A stretch of DNA of 64,000 nucleotides from Aedes albopictus (taxonomy: Eukaryota > Arthropoda > Insecta > Diptera > Culicidae), in NCBI RefSeq assembly GCF_035046485.1, contig NC_085138.1, forward strand, positions 41,017,464 through 41,081,463, given 5' to 3'. Position numbers and translations under genes: made by a program. Position 1 is the stretch's first letter, and the number at the start of each line of letters is the position of its first letter. Shown piece after piece: positions 44,746-55,866 of the stretch. The notes below the pieces were generated by a model. That model was not told where the DNA came from and searched no databases. It saw nothing but the letters and a program-made list of their open reading frames with translations.

Positions 44746-45879
44746 AAACTGAATTTTTTGAAACATACATAGGAATCCAGACATTCAGACGTCCGATTCT
44801 CAGCGCAATAAGCTGAAAAGTAAGCTCTACCACAATGGACACGTGGTAACATAACAAGCATAAGTTAAAAATATCCAGAGCTCCATATTAAAACACTAAT
44901 CGTACCATTTCATCTATTCCTTGATATCTACAGTATTTTTATGCCTAACACATTGTCGAATTCAAGAAAAGAACAGGGCTGAAAATCTTGATAATAAAGC
45001 TACAATAATAATAATAGTTTGCTTTCGAGTGTCATAATTCGAACATCACCCAATGCCACCCTAACAGACAGTTCTTAACGTCAAGATGCTGCTACGAATA
45101 TCCTTAAGGGTGGGAAAATCATCTCCGGGCCCAGTAAATAATCGTTCATTTTCACTGCTACACTAAGAAGGTGATTATAGGCCGGGCTTAATTCCAGCCT
45201 AAATCCACACAAACGGTTGTGTTACGATAGACGCTACATGTAGGTAGGGGCAGAGCAGCAGGCACGTGCGTGCGATCATTTGGCTGGGCATTGTTTTGCG
45301 GTAATCGTCGGAATCAAAATCCGATTAAATGCGGCAGAAAGCGCCGGGAAATTGAAAGCGATTTAATTATTCAGAGGAGGACTGCTGTGAATAGTGGTAA
45401 CTGAAAGTAACCCTCTTCAAAGCTGCTACTGTTTGATTGGAGCTTTGAAGATGGATGAGAAACTTGTTAAGTGTTGGATTAGATTAGAAATGCTGCCCAG
45501 GCTGTCTAGCTTCTGGAAAACATAAATTAATTTCAAACAATAACACATAGTCAACCTTTTCTTGCATTATTCGAGTAAAGTAAATTTACTAGTCTCTGGT
45601 AAATGCTTTCACCAAAAAAAACAAAATTGTGCTAACTTTAGCTATGCGGATTTTGTCGAAAAAATGAAAAAAAAGAATATATTAAAATGTTGGTAGTCTT
45701 TATGAGATGTGTTACCCAATTTATCAAAACTTTGTTCAGTCAAATTTTTGAAATTTCAACAATCTAACAGAAACTTCAAAATTTCCGAAGGGCGCTTTAA
45801 ACTTAACGATGAATGAAATAATAAAAAAAAACAAGATATTGTCAGATTAGTTCGGCTTTGGATTAGTCTATCTTGAGAT

Positions 45880-46330
45880 CAGATCAGGGGTTCCAGGGAA
45901 CTTCCGGAGATTTACAGAGAATCTCAGGTGCGATTCAGGAGGTCACATGAAAACTCAGCGGTGTTTAAGGGAGTCTCAGGGTCGTCTCAGGTAGTTTTAA
46001 GAGGTTTCAGAGGGTTTCAGAGGTACAGGCATTTCAAAAATGGCTCAGGAGATCTCAGGGGCATGTCAAGAAGTCTCAGGTTCACGAGGTGTCTTGAGGT
46101 TTCAGAAGTGCTTCAAAGGGTCTTAGGGGATTCCAAGGGGCCTCAGAGACGGAAAAGAATTTCAGGGACTTCCAGGGATATCCCAAAGGGACTCAGGTAG
46201 TTTTAGGGAGTTTCAGGGGCTGCCAGGTGATCTCAAGTGCGTTACATGGGATCTTAGGATGTTTCAGGAGCGTTTCAGAAAGTCTTATGGGGTTTCTAGG
46301 AAGTCTTAGCGACGCTTCGAATGCACAGTG
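45880..46330. repeat. Degenerate TCAGGGG minisatellite (unit 1)
   Basis: Repeated TCAGG(G/A)G(T/A)CTCAGG words with no coding sense. The same array is at 48738-49180 in unit 2. Confidence 0.7.
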
Positions 46331-46609
46331 GTCCACGAACCAGATTTACGAGGAAAGATGCATTCAGCGCCTTCAAATGATTTTTTAGACAAATATGGAC
46401 TTCTACAGAGTTGTTCCTAATAATAAGGCTCTCTTTCCAATGTATATGAAAATTAGGGTGGTCCATACTTTCTAAGAAATTGGAAACCAAACTTTCTTAT
46501 TTGCAAGAATAGCTATATAAAATCTTTGTAAAAGTTGTAGATCTATCAATTTTGAGCAAGTTTTTGGGTAAAACATAGCATGTAAATTTCACATTTTTCT
46601 TTAAATATA

Positions 46610-47563
46610 GACTGTTTCAGAAATTATAAATACACTTTGTTTATTAAATTAAATGAACTGTTTTAATGATTTTTACCAACTTCTTTCAGAGTATAGCATA
46701 TTGTACTCCATATTTTTATATTTCCTTTCAATTGTCTTTATATTTTAAAGAACAGTCGAATTCTCTAACAATTAACTTAATTTTTCAAATTTGCATTTGC
46801 ACAAAGGTGTTTTTTAATGATTTCAACATTTTTTATCACTAAATACCAAAAATTATCTAAATTTTTATCACATTCGCTTTCTCAACAAGTTGTCTAAGGA
46901 ATGCCTTGATCAAAATTTGGGAAAAATCGATAAAGGCATTTCCACAACATTTTTTCGGAGGTCAAGTTTCTCATTTTTTAAGGTTTTCTACGGAACATAA
47001 GAACTACCACACAGTTTCTTAGCTTTCCTGAACGCATTTAATCTAAACAAACTTATTTTTTCAGCTCATTCGATCCTTCAGATGGCAAAGCTTGTCATAC
47101 CACAAAACGAATGCAGTAAACAGTAATTAAGACATTCGTTTGCTTAACGTTTGTTGCTACTGGTGTTGTTGAGAAATTTGAAACAAAAATTTTTGTTTTG
47201 AGAAGGCCCGTAATGGTGGTTCTTGATCAAATATTCCAGTAAAAATTACTTTTACCAATCGAGAAATATCTTTTATTATCGATACAGCAATTTTTATTGT
47301 GTTTGGAAATCAAATATTTTATCTGTGAGATTTTTTTCTTTTCTACTATGCTACATTTTTTGACCACTTTGTGCAACTTCAAATTTTAATCATCTAGTTT
47401 ACAGAGCCCTATTTTTCAACTTTTACCACAAACATCAACAAAATTGGTATTATTTGCTTCGTTAGCATGTGTACTATAAGTGCTAGAAGAAACTTTTTTG
47501 GATATTGTGCTCAAATTGAAATGGCAGGTTATCGTTAGTGTATTTATAATTTCTGAAACAGTC
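46610..47563. mobile_element. TA-flanked TIR element, GACTGTTTCAGAAATT ends (unit 1 copy)
   Basis: GACTGTTTCAGAAATTATAA at the left is matched at the right by its complement, over about 28 bp, with TA on each side (46608-46609 and 47564-47565). The 954-bp interior has no transposase. Its right end coincides with the boundary of the 2.8 kb tandem duplication. Confidence 0.85.
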
Positions 47564-48737
47564 TATACATAGGAATCCAGACATTCAGACGTCCGATTCT
47601 TAGCGCAATAAGCTGTAAAGCAAGCTCTACCACAATGTAAACGTTACGCCAAACATAAGTTAAAAACATCCAGAGCTTCATATTAAAACACTTGACAAAA
47701 TCGATCTAACTCTTGCTAAACTTTGAGCTTAACTGAGCTCTTCGGTAAAATTGTTACACTAATCGTACCATTTCATCCATTCCTTGATATAAACAGTATT
47801 TTTATGCCTAACAGTTTGTCGAATTCAAGAAAAGAACAGGGCTGAAAATCTTGATAATAAAGCTACAATAATAATAGTTTGCTTTCGAGTGTCATAATTC
47901 GAACATCACCCAATGTCACCCTAACAGACAGTTCTTAACGTCAAGATGTTGCTACCGAATATCCTTGTGGGTGGGAAAATCATCTCCGGGCCCAGTAAAT
48001 AATCGTTCATTTTCACTGCTACACTAAGAAGGTGATTATAGGCCGGGCTTAATTCCAGCTTAAATCCACACAAACGGTTGTGTTACGATAGACGCTACAT
48101 GTAGGTAGGGGCAGAGCAGCAGGCACGTGCGTGCGATCATTTGGCTGGGCATTGTTTTGCGGTAATCGTCGGAATCAAAATCCGATTAAATGCGGCAGAA
48201 AGCGCCGGGAAATTGAAAGCGATTTAATTATTCAGAGGAGGACTGCTGTGAATAGTGGTAACTGAAAGTAACCCTCTTCAAAGCTGCTACTGTTTGATTG
48301 GAGCTTTGAAGATGGATGAGAAACTTGTTAAGTGTTGGATTAGATTAGAAATGCTGCCCAGGCTGTCTAGCTTCTGGAAAACATAAATTAATTTCAAACA
48401 ATAACACATAGTCAACCTTTTCTTGCATTATTCGAGTAAAGTAAATTTACTAGTCTCTGGTAAATGCTTTCAGCAAAAAAAAATTGTGCTAACTTTAGCT
48501 ATGCGGATTTTGTCGAAAAAATGAAAAAAAGAATATATTAAAATGTTGGTAGTCTTTATGAGATGTGTTACTCAATTTATCAAAACTTTGTTTAGTCAAA
48601 TTTTTGAAATTTCAACAATCTAACAGAAACTTCAAAATTTCCGTAGGGCGCTTTAAACTTAACGATGAATGAAATATTAAAAAAAAACAAGATATTGTCA
48701 GATTAGTTCGGCTTTGGATTAGTTTATCTTGAGATCA

Positions 48738-49180
48738 GATCAGGGGTTCCAGGGAACTTCCAGAGATTTACAGAGAATCTCAGGTGCGTTTCAGGAGGTC
48801 ACATGGAAACTCAGCGGTGTTTAAGGGAGTCTCAGGGTCGTCTCAGGTAGTTTTAAGAGGTTTCAGAGGGTTTCAGAGGTACAGGCATTTCAAAAATGGC
48901 TCAGGAGATCTCAGGGGCATCTCAAGAAGTCCCAGTGTCACGAGGTGTCTTGAGGTTTCAGAAGTGCTTCAAGGGTTCTTAGGGGATTCCAAGGGGCCTC
49001 AGAGACGGGAAAGGATTTCAGGGACTTCCAGGGATATCCCAAAGGGACTCAGGTAGTTTTAGGGAGTTTCAGGGGCTGCCAGGTGATCTCAAGTGCGTTA
49101 CATGGGATCTTAGGATGTTTCAGGAGCGTTTCAGAAAGTCTTATGGGGTTTCTAGGAAGTCTTAGCGACGCTTCGAATGC
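48738..49180. repeat. Degenerate TCAGGGG minisatellite (unit 2)
   Basis: Copy of the array in unit 1, with a few substitutions. Confidence 0.7.
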
Positions 49181-49516
49181 ACAGTGGTCCACGAACCAGA
49201 TTTACGAGGAAAGATGCATTCAGCGCCTTCAAATGATTTTTTAGACAAATATGGACTTCTACAGAGTTGTTCCTAATAATAAGGCTCTCTTTCCAATGTA
49301 TATGAAAATTAGGGTGGTCCATACTTTCTAAGAAATTGGAAACCAAACTTTCTTATTTGCAAGAATAGCTATATAAAATCTTTGTAAAAGTTGTAGATCT
49401 ATCAATTTTGAGCAAGTTTTTGGGTAAAACATAGCATGTAAATTTCACATTTTTCTTTAAATATAGACTGTTTCAGAAATTATAAATACACTTTGTTTAT
49501 TAAATTAAATGAACTG

Positions 49517-49961
49517 TGTGGACAGCAAGTCCGTCGAGATGGCCACCCTGGTCGCATAACGTCAGCGCTTGTCAGTTTGGCAAGCCTAGATATACGTGAC
49601 AAGACAAAACGTCAAACCATTTCTATAAGTATATGCCACGCTACATTATTGACTGAATTCATCTAACTAAAGTGTATTTCTTGAAGTTATTGGCTAAATT
49701 ATTGTGAGTTTTGATTTTCATTTTCCTCAATTGTGTTACTAAATTCGCATTTATCTTGCAGTTAAAACAAGCAAAGTTCTTTGATCGGTTATAATTTGTA
49801 CTTGAAATAAAAGGAATCACTGAAAAGTACGATAATTGACCTAACCTATATTATATACTAAACTAATTATTATAATCTGTTTTTTTTAGTTTTGAAGCAT
49901 CGCTGAAGTAAAGTGCTATCGAAATTCAGTCCGTTTTTCTTCTCTACTGATCGAAAGAACA
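49517..49961 (+). repeat. BEL 5' LTR
   Basis: It begins TGTGGACAGC and ends AAAGAACA (TG...CA). A TATA-like TATAAGTA is at 49624-49631 and AATAAA at 49806-49811. The first 43 bases also contain the last codons and stop of the gag-pol frame, as in the 3' copy. The LTR would supply promoter and polyadenylation signals. Confidence 0.95.
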
Positions 49962-49977
49962 AACTTCAAAATTTTCA
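49962..49977 (+). promoter_or_regulatory. 16-bp leader between 5' LTR and gag-pol start, no canonical primer site
   Basis: Only AACTTCAAAATTTTCA separates the LTR from the ATG at 49978. A primer-binding site complementary to a tRNA 3' end should begin with TGG near here; none does. Priming may use an internal tRNA region or a site that overlaps the coding sequence (inference). Confidence 0.6.
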
Positions 49978-52900
49978 ATGTCGGAACCACATACACCGGA
50001 GGTTGAGGTCGAACCAGCCTGTAACTACGCGGCATGCGAGCACCCGGACAAAGCAGGAGAATTCGTTCAGTGTGATAAATGTGGTTCGTGGTGGCACTTT
50101 ACTTGCGCCGGTGTCACCGGATCTATCGCGGACAGAGCTTGGTCATGCTCGAAGTGCACCACAACATCGATTATCTCTCCGGGTGGTGAAGGCTCTGCAA
50201 GTGCTTTAGCTCGAAACCTAACCCTGCTCAGAGAACGGCACGAGCGCGAGAAGAAAAGGATGGAGTTAGAGTTGCAACGGAAGTTTCTCGACGAGCAACA
50301 GCGCTTATTGGACATATCGGCGGCAGAAGATGTCGGAAGTACAGGTTCTAGGGTGTTGAACGACTGGTTAAACGGTCACGAAGGAGAAGAAGGCGCGGTA
50401 GGAGGTACAGCAAACCCGCCAGCAGCCTCTCAAATTCAGCCACCAGGGATTCCCAAAGAACCAGATGCAGTACAGGTGATCAAAGATTTGCAGGCGCAGC
50501 TCGCCCATTATCAGCGCGCGTCTGTGATGCCACCACCGCCTCAAAACCAACTAAGCGAGTTGAATCGTCAGCTAGAACTCTGTAGGGCACAGCTAGAAAA
50601 ACTCAACATTCCCGATTCGCGCCCAGCTGCAGGAAGGCCGAATGCTACATCTACGCCGCCATTCAACGATCCATGTGTTCCGTTTAATACTGAACGGCCG
50701 TTACAGCTGCCACGGTTATTTTCGCAAGGAGTTGTTCCCAAGCATATTCCCCGACAAGCGGTAAGTAGGCCCGAACCAGTACCGCTGGATAGCTCGGTGC
50801 CGCCTGCTTTCGCCGAACTGCGGCGCCCTCCGATAGCGCATCCAGTCAATTCAAGCGGCATAGAAGGATCCAACAATTCCGTTGGAAACCCACAGTATCG
50901 TAGGCTCGGGAACTACGTACCACCAATTGTAGGACCAACTCAGCAGCAACTCGCGGCTCGTCAATCGCTCGGGCGCGACCTTCCGGTGTTTTCAGGAAAC
51001 CCCGCTGACTGGCCGATATTTATATCGAACTACAATTACACCACTGCCGCTTGCGGATTCACCGATGGGGAGAATATGCTTCGGTTGCAAAGATGTCTTA
51101 AAGGCGCCGCGTTAGAGAGCGTCCGAAGTCGGCTGGTATTGCCAGCAGCAACTCCTCAAGTCATCGAAACGCTCAGGATGCGTTATGGGCGACCAGAACT
51201 TTTGATTAACGCTCTACTCGAGAAGGTTCGATCAATCCCGGCGCCGAGATCGGATAGACTGGACGGACTCATCGAGTTCGGCGTAGCGGTACAGTCATTA
51301 TGTGACCATATAGAGGCTGCTAACGAACACGACCACTTGTCGAACCCGTCGCTCGTGCAGGAGCTAGTGTCGAAACTGCCTGCCGATCAAAAACTGATGT
51401 GGGCGGGATACAAACGTGGTGTTCCGATAGTAAACTTGAAGACATTCAGCGACTACATGATGGAAGTGGTTCAAGATGCATCCAGCGTGATTTCGTTTGA
51501 ACCAGAAGTTCGGAAACCAGCTAAGAAGGTCACGTCGAAGGGCTTCATAAATTCACACAATGCTGACGTCCCTGAAGAGGCTTCAGGACCCAAGGTCGCT
51601 AAACAAAGAGAATGTATGGTTTGCAGCAAATCGGGTCACTATGTGAAGGAATGTGGTATCTTCAAAGCGTATACTGTCGATGAACGATGGCGCAAGGTTC
51701 GAGCCTTAGGATTATGCCAGAATTGCTTGTTCGGGCACGGAAGGCGCTCTTGCCGAATTGCAAGCCGGTGTAATGTCGATGGATGCCAGTTACGTCACCA
51801 CTCTTTGCTACATTCGGCGCAGCGCCTGACCCAAGTCGTTGAAAACCATACCCACCAGCTGATGGGTTCGAAGGTGCTTTTCCGGATAATTCCGGTAACT
51901 TTGCACGGTCCGGCTGGAACAATAGACACATTTGCCTTTTTGGATGAAGGATCGTCCCTCACTTTGATTGAAAGTGAACTGGCAAACCAACTCGGCGTAC
52001 ATGGACATTCGCGGTCTTTGTGTCTTCGTTGGACTGGCAATACATCTAGAGTCGAACATAAATCCCAAGCAGTGACCGCCGTCATATCCGGAAGTAGCAT
52101 GAAACAACGCTATACACTGCGGGACGCACAAACGGTGGAATCCCTCAATCTCCCAACGCAAACTTTCCTGTTTGATGAGGCGTTGAGACAATTCGGGCAT
52201 CTTAAAGGGCTCCCGATACAAAGCTACCATAACGCGAAGCCGAAGATTTTGATAGGCGTTGACAACCTGCGCCTTGCCGTGCCATTGAGGATTAAGGAGG
52301 GGCTTGGCTCCGACCTTATCGCAACTAAAACGCGTCTAGGGTGGTGTGTGTATGGTCGTCAACAAGGGAAGACCAGAAGCGAGTATAGTCTACACATATG
52401 CGAATGTTCGTGCGATGACAAATTACAGGATTCGCTCAAAGAATTTTACGCCATAGAGGAGGTTGGCGTGAAACCTCCAGAAGCGATAATGTCGAACGAC
52501 GATCGTCGCGCTTGGGATTTGATGAAAACCATTACCAAGCGCGTTGGAAACCGCTACGAGACGGGTCTTCTTTGGATTAAGGATGACATCGAGTTCCCAC
52601 AGAGCTACGGAATGGCAGTTAGAAGACTTCAATGTTTAGAGCGACGGATGGAGCGAAATCCCAAACTAAAGGAGAACCTACATCGACAGATCGCTGAATA
52701 CCAGGAGAAGGCATATGCTCACAAGGTCACGCCAGGAGAACTCAGCAAAGTGGATGCAAAGAAGATATGGTTTCTTCCTATCGGCGCCGTAATCAACCCC
52801 AAAAAACCGGACAAGGTCCGAATCGTTCTGGATGCCGCGGCTAAAGTGAAGGGTATGTCACTCAACAGCTTTCTTCTAAAGGGTCCTGATCAGTTAGTTT

Positions 52901-55866
52901 CCCTTCTTGCTGTTTTCTTCAATTTCCGTCTCTTTGCTGTAGCGGTTACAGCAGATATTCGGGAAATGTTCCACCAGCTGCGAATACGCCAGGTGGACAA
53001 ATATGCGCAATGCTTTCTATGGCGAGCAGCGCCTACAGACGAGCCGGAAACATATGTAATGGACGTGGCTATATTTGGGGCCGCCTGCTCACCAGCATTG
53101 GCCCAGTATGCCAAGAACACGAACGCCATAGAACACGCTGACAGATTCCCAAGAGCTGCTCAAGGGATTCTCAAAAGTACGTACGTTGACGACTACTTGG
53201 ACAGCTTTGGGAGCGTCGAAGAAGCGAAAAAGATCGCCACGGAAGTCCGGATGATCAACGAACACGGAGGTTTTGATTTGCGCAACTGGAGATCCAATAG
53301 TCGAGCTGTCATGGAGCACATGGGGGAAACCGAAGTAACCCATGAACAGAAAATATGTCTGTCCGAAGATCGACGACCGAATGCCAGTCTGGAAACTGAG
53401 CGGGTGCTGGGGATGTTATGGGACCCGTCGAAGGACGAACTGTTTTTCTGCACACGTATGAACGACGAAACGACGAGCTTGATCAACGAAGGTGCCAGGC
53501 CGACAAAGCGACAAATTTTGCGATGCGTAATGTCACTTTTCGACCCTCTTGGCCTGCTTTCTCCATTCGTAATACATGGAAAGATCCTCGTACAAGACCT
53601 GTGGAGAGCCGGGTTAGAATGGGATGAACCGGTAGGAGATGGGGCGTTTCTACGTTGGCGTAAGTGGATCGATGCGATGGAATGGGTGGCAACTATACGA
53701 ATTCCACGCTGTTACTTCGCCCTCGCAACCGAGTGCACCTATTACAATGCACAGTTGCATGCGTTCGCAGATGCGAGTCCGTCCGCTTACTCGTGCGCCG
53801 TATATTTGAGAATTGTCGGGCAAGATGGTATTGTACAATGCACGTTGGTAGCCGCGAAAGCGAAGGTGGCACCGTTAAAGCCACTTTCCGTTCCGAGACT
53901 TGAGCTCCAAGCGTGCGTTCTTGCTGCTCGTCTAATAAAGTTCGTCGAAACGAACCATCCAATCGTTGTCGCTAAAAGATTTTTGTGGACTGATTCTCGA
54001 ACGGCGTATTCTTGGATTAGAGCAGACCCCCGTAATTATCGACCTTTCGTTGCTCATCGAGTAGGTGAAATTTTGGAAACGACGCAAAGTAACGAATGGC
54101 GATGGCTTCCGTCAGAAGAAAATCCGGCCGACGAAGCCACGAAGTGGGGAAGCTGTCCCTACGTCAACGCGGACAGTCAATGGTTCAGCAGTTCCCGGAT
54201 AATGTACCAGCCTGAAGAACAATGGCCAGACCCTGCGGTGCCCCACGTCGACATTGAGGATGAAATTCGTCCTTGTGTACTGCACCATGTCGAGGTCCAT
54301 CCCATCATAAAGTACGAACGATTTTCTAAATGGGAAAGGCTCCGAAATACAATGGTCTACGTTCTACGATTCAGGAATAACATCGACAAGCGGCGCTTGA
54401 GGACGGTTGGATCACCATCGCAGCAGGAGTTGAAAACCGCTGAAGAAACGATTATAAGGATGGTACAGCTCGAAGCCTATCCCGATGAAGTGACTATAAT
54501 CGGGAAAAATAGTTCGCTGCCAAGGGAAAAGCAACAGCATTTACACAAATCCAGCTCGATACATAAGTTAGTGCCCTTTATGGACGAATGTGGCATCCTT
54601 CGGCAAAACAGCAGAATCGCCGCCGCTGAACAAGCCGCCTTCGGACTTCGCTTTCCTATGATCCTGCCGAAACAGCACCTCGTCACCAAACTGATAGTTG
54701 ACCATCATCACCGCCGCTTCAGGCATGCATTTGCCGAGACAGTGGTAAACGAACTCCGCCAAACGTACGCTATACCCAAGTTAAGATCCTTAGTGCGTTT
54801 CGTGTCACGGGCGTGCCTAATCTGTCAGCTGAAAAAATCTCGCCCTGCCGTTCCTCCTATGGCTCCTTTGCCACCAGCGAGATTAGCTGCTTTCGTACGC
54901 CCCTTTAGTTATGTGGGCGTAGACTATTTCGGCCCTCTGCTTGTAAAGCTTGGGAGGTCAAATGCCAAAAGATGGATTGCTTTATTCACATGCTTAACCG
55001 TGAGAGCAATCCACCTTGAAGTAGCTTTCAACTTATCGACGGACTCCTGCATCTCGTGTGTCCGACGCTTTGTGTGCCGTAGAGGTTCGCCGATCGAGTT
55101 CATTTCCGATAACGGCACGAATTTTCGCGGTGCGGACCGAATATTGCGTAATCAGATCAATAGTGGACTAACAGCAACCTTCACTAATTCATGTACCAAA
55201 TGGAGCTTTAATCCGCCAGGGGCGCCCCATATGGGCGGCGCCTGGGAAAGGCTGGTGCGCTCGGTGAAATCGGGAATGGTAGGCGCTTACTCGGAGGGCA
55301 AACTAGACGATGAAGGGCTCCAGACTTTGATCGTTGAGATCGAAAGCATCGTCAACGGTAGACCGTTAACTTATCTACCGCTCGAATCAGCAGAATCGGA
55401 AGCCCTCACCCCTAACCATTTTTTGTTGGGCAGTTCCATGGGGACTAAGGTACCTTCGGTGGAAATACCAACCGCGTTACAAGTGCGGGTTTCCTACGAC
55501 CTGATTCAGCGCCAATTGAACCATTTCTGGGCGCGCTGGATGAAAGAGTATCTGCCGGTGATCAGAAGGCAACCTAAGTGGTTTTTGGAAACCAGGCCTG
55601 TACGGAAGGGTGATCTTGTATTTATCGCCGACGAAGGAACAAGAAATGGCTGGATACGAGGAATGGTTGAAGAGGTTACGGAGGGCATCGATGGACGAAT
55701 TCGTCAAGCGACGGTGAAGACTTCGAGCGGAATCCTGCGAAGGCCAGTATCGAAACTCGCCGTCCTGGATGTAGTCAACGGAAGTGCAGTCTCGGAGGAT
55801 GTCCAGATGCACTCGGGGGAGGATGTGGACAGCAAGTCCGTCGAGATGGCCACCCTGGTCGCATAA
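49978..55866 (+). CDS. BEL/Pao gag-pol polyprotein, 1,962 codons, intact
   Basis: One frame encodes the capsid-like Gag and all Pol enzymes needed to copy the element through a particle in the cell. In order: an N-terminal PHD-type zinc finger (about 15-60, with CDKC, WWHFTC and CSKC); a coiled, charged stretch (about 80-115); a Gag domain from about 336 (LPVFSGNPADWPIF); zinc knuckle CMVCSKSGHYVKEC at 546; aspartic protease with LDEGSSLTL at D656 (the usual DSG/DTG is DEG, as in many BEL proteases); reverse transcriptase with STYVDDYL at 1069-1072; RNase H with FADASP at D1265; integrase with HHCC finger (H1576, C1613, C1616) and catalytic D1649, D1711, E1757; and a C-terminal chromatin/DUF5641-like tail. 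The start is the first ATG after the LTR; the stop lies 43 bases inside the 3' LTR. The length is usual for the family. I see no break. Confidence 0.96.
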   Translation: MSEPHTPEVEVEPACNYAACEHPDKAGEFVQCDKCGSWWHFTCAGVTGSIADRAWSCSKCTTTSIISPGGEGSASALARNLTLLRERHEREKKRMELELQRKFLDEQQRLLDISAAEDVGSTGSRVLNDWLNGHEGEEGAVGGTANPPAASQIQPPGIPKEPDAVQVIKDLQAQLAHYQRASVMPPPPQNQLSELNRQLELCRAQLEKLNIPDSRPAAGRPNATSTPPFNDPCVPFNTERPLQLPRLFSQGVVPKHIPRQAVSRPEPVPLDSSVPPAFAELRRPPIAHPVNSSGIEGSNNSVGNPQYRRLGNYVPPIVGPTQQQLAARQSLGRDLPVFSGNPADWPIFISNYNYTTAACGFTDGENMLRLQRCLKGAALESVRSRLVLPAATPQVIETLRMRYGRPELLINALLEKVRSIPAPRSDRLDGLIEFGVAVQSLCDHIEAANEHDHLSNPSLVQELVSKLPADQKLMWAGYKRGVPIVNLKTFSDYMMEVVQDASSVISFEPEVRKPAKKVTSKGFINSHNADVPEEASGPKVAKQRECMVCSKSGHYVKECGIFKAYTVDERWRKVRALGLCQNCLFGHGRRSCRIASRCNVDGCQLRHHSLLHSAQRLTQVVENHTHQLMGSKVLFRIIPVTLHGPAGTIDTFAFLDEGSSLTLIESELANQLGVHGHSRSLCLRWTGNTSRVEHKSQAVTAVISGSSMKQRYTLRDAQTVESLNLPTQTFLFDEALRQFGHLKGLPIQSYHNAKPKILIGVDNLRLAVPLRIKEGLGSDLIATKTRLGWCVYGRQQGKTRSEYSLHICECSCDDKLQDSLKEFYAIEEVGVKPPEAIMSNDDRRAWDLMKTITKRVGNRYETGLLWIKDDIEFPQSYGMAVRRLQCLERRMERNPKLKENLHRQIAEYQEKAYAHKVTPGELSKVDAKKIWFLPIGAVINPKKPDKVRIVLDAAAKVKGMSLNSFLLKGPDQLVSLLAVFFNFRLFAVAVTADIREMFHQLRIRQVDKYAQCFLWRAAPTDEPETYVMDVAIFGAACSPALAQYAKNTNAIEHADRFPRAAQGILKSTYVDDYLDSFGSVEEAKKIATEVRMINEHGGFDLRNWRSNSRAVMEHMGETEVTHEQKICLSEDRRPNASLETERVLGMLWDPSKDELFFCTRMNDETTSLINEGARPTKRQILRCVMSLFDPLGLLSPFVIHGKILVQDLWRAGLEWDEPVGDGAFLRWRKWIDAMEWVATIRIPRCYFALATECTYYNAQLHAFADASPSAYSCAVYLRIVGQDGIVQCTLVAAKAKVAPLKPLSVPRLELQACVLAARLIKFVETNHPIVVAKRFLWTDSRTAYSWIRADPRNYRPFVAHRVGEILETTQSNEWRWLPSEENPADEATKWGSCPYVNADSQWFSSSRIMYQPEEQWPDPAVPHVDIEDEIRPCVLHHVEVHPIIKYERFSKWERLRNTMVYVLRFRNNIDKRRLRTVGSPSQQELKTAEETIIRMVQLEAYPDEVTIIGKNSSLPREKQQHLHKSSSIHKLVPFMDECGILRQNSRIAAAEQAAFGLRFPMILPKQHLVTKLIVDHHHRRFRHAFAETVVNELRQTYAIPKLRSLVRFVSRACLICQLKKSRPAVPPMAPLPPARLAAFVRPFSYVGVDYFGPLLVKLGRSNAKRWIALFTCLTVRAIHLEVAFNLSTDSCISCVRRFVCRRGSPIEFISDNGTNFRGADRILRNQINSGLTATFTNSCTKWSFNPPGAPHMGGAWERLVRSVKSGMVGAYSEGKLDDEGLQTLIVEIESIVNGRPLTYLPLESAESEALTPNHFLLGSSMGTKVPSVEIPTALQVRVSYDLIQRQLNHFWARWMKEYLPVIRRQPKWFLETRPVRKGDLVFIADEGTRNGWIRGMVEEVTEGIDGRIRQATVKTSSGILRRPVSKLAVLDVVNGSAVSEDVQMHSGEDVDSKSVEMATLVA
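55815..55823 (+). promoter_or_regulatory. BEL polypurine tract
   Basis: GGGGGAGGA directly abuts the first base of the 3' LTR, where plus-strand DNA synthesis would be primed. It is also part of the gag-pol coding sequence. Confidence 0.8.

Larger units (their letters stand above)
44766..47567. repeat. Tandem duplication, unit 1 (2.8 kb)
   Basis: From AGGAATCCAGACATTCAGACG (44771) to the end of a TIR element at 47563, the sequence recurs from 47571 onward with only scattered differences. The offset is 2,800 bp at the start and 2,856 bp after about 44900, because unit 1 lacks roughly 56-62 bp between ACACT repeats. Unit 1 contains no BEL insertion and keeps the empty site AACTG at 46656-46660. 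Confidence 0.9.

Noticed and set aside
45928..46200. 90-codon frame conserved between the two tandem units (also 48784-49056)
   Set aside because: It lies in a TCAGGGG minisatellite; its conservation follows from the recent duplication, and the two copies differ at many residues.
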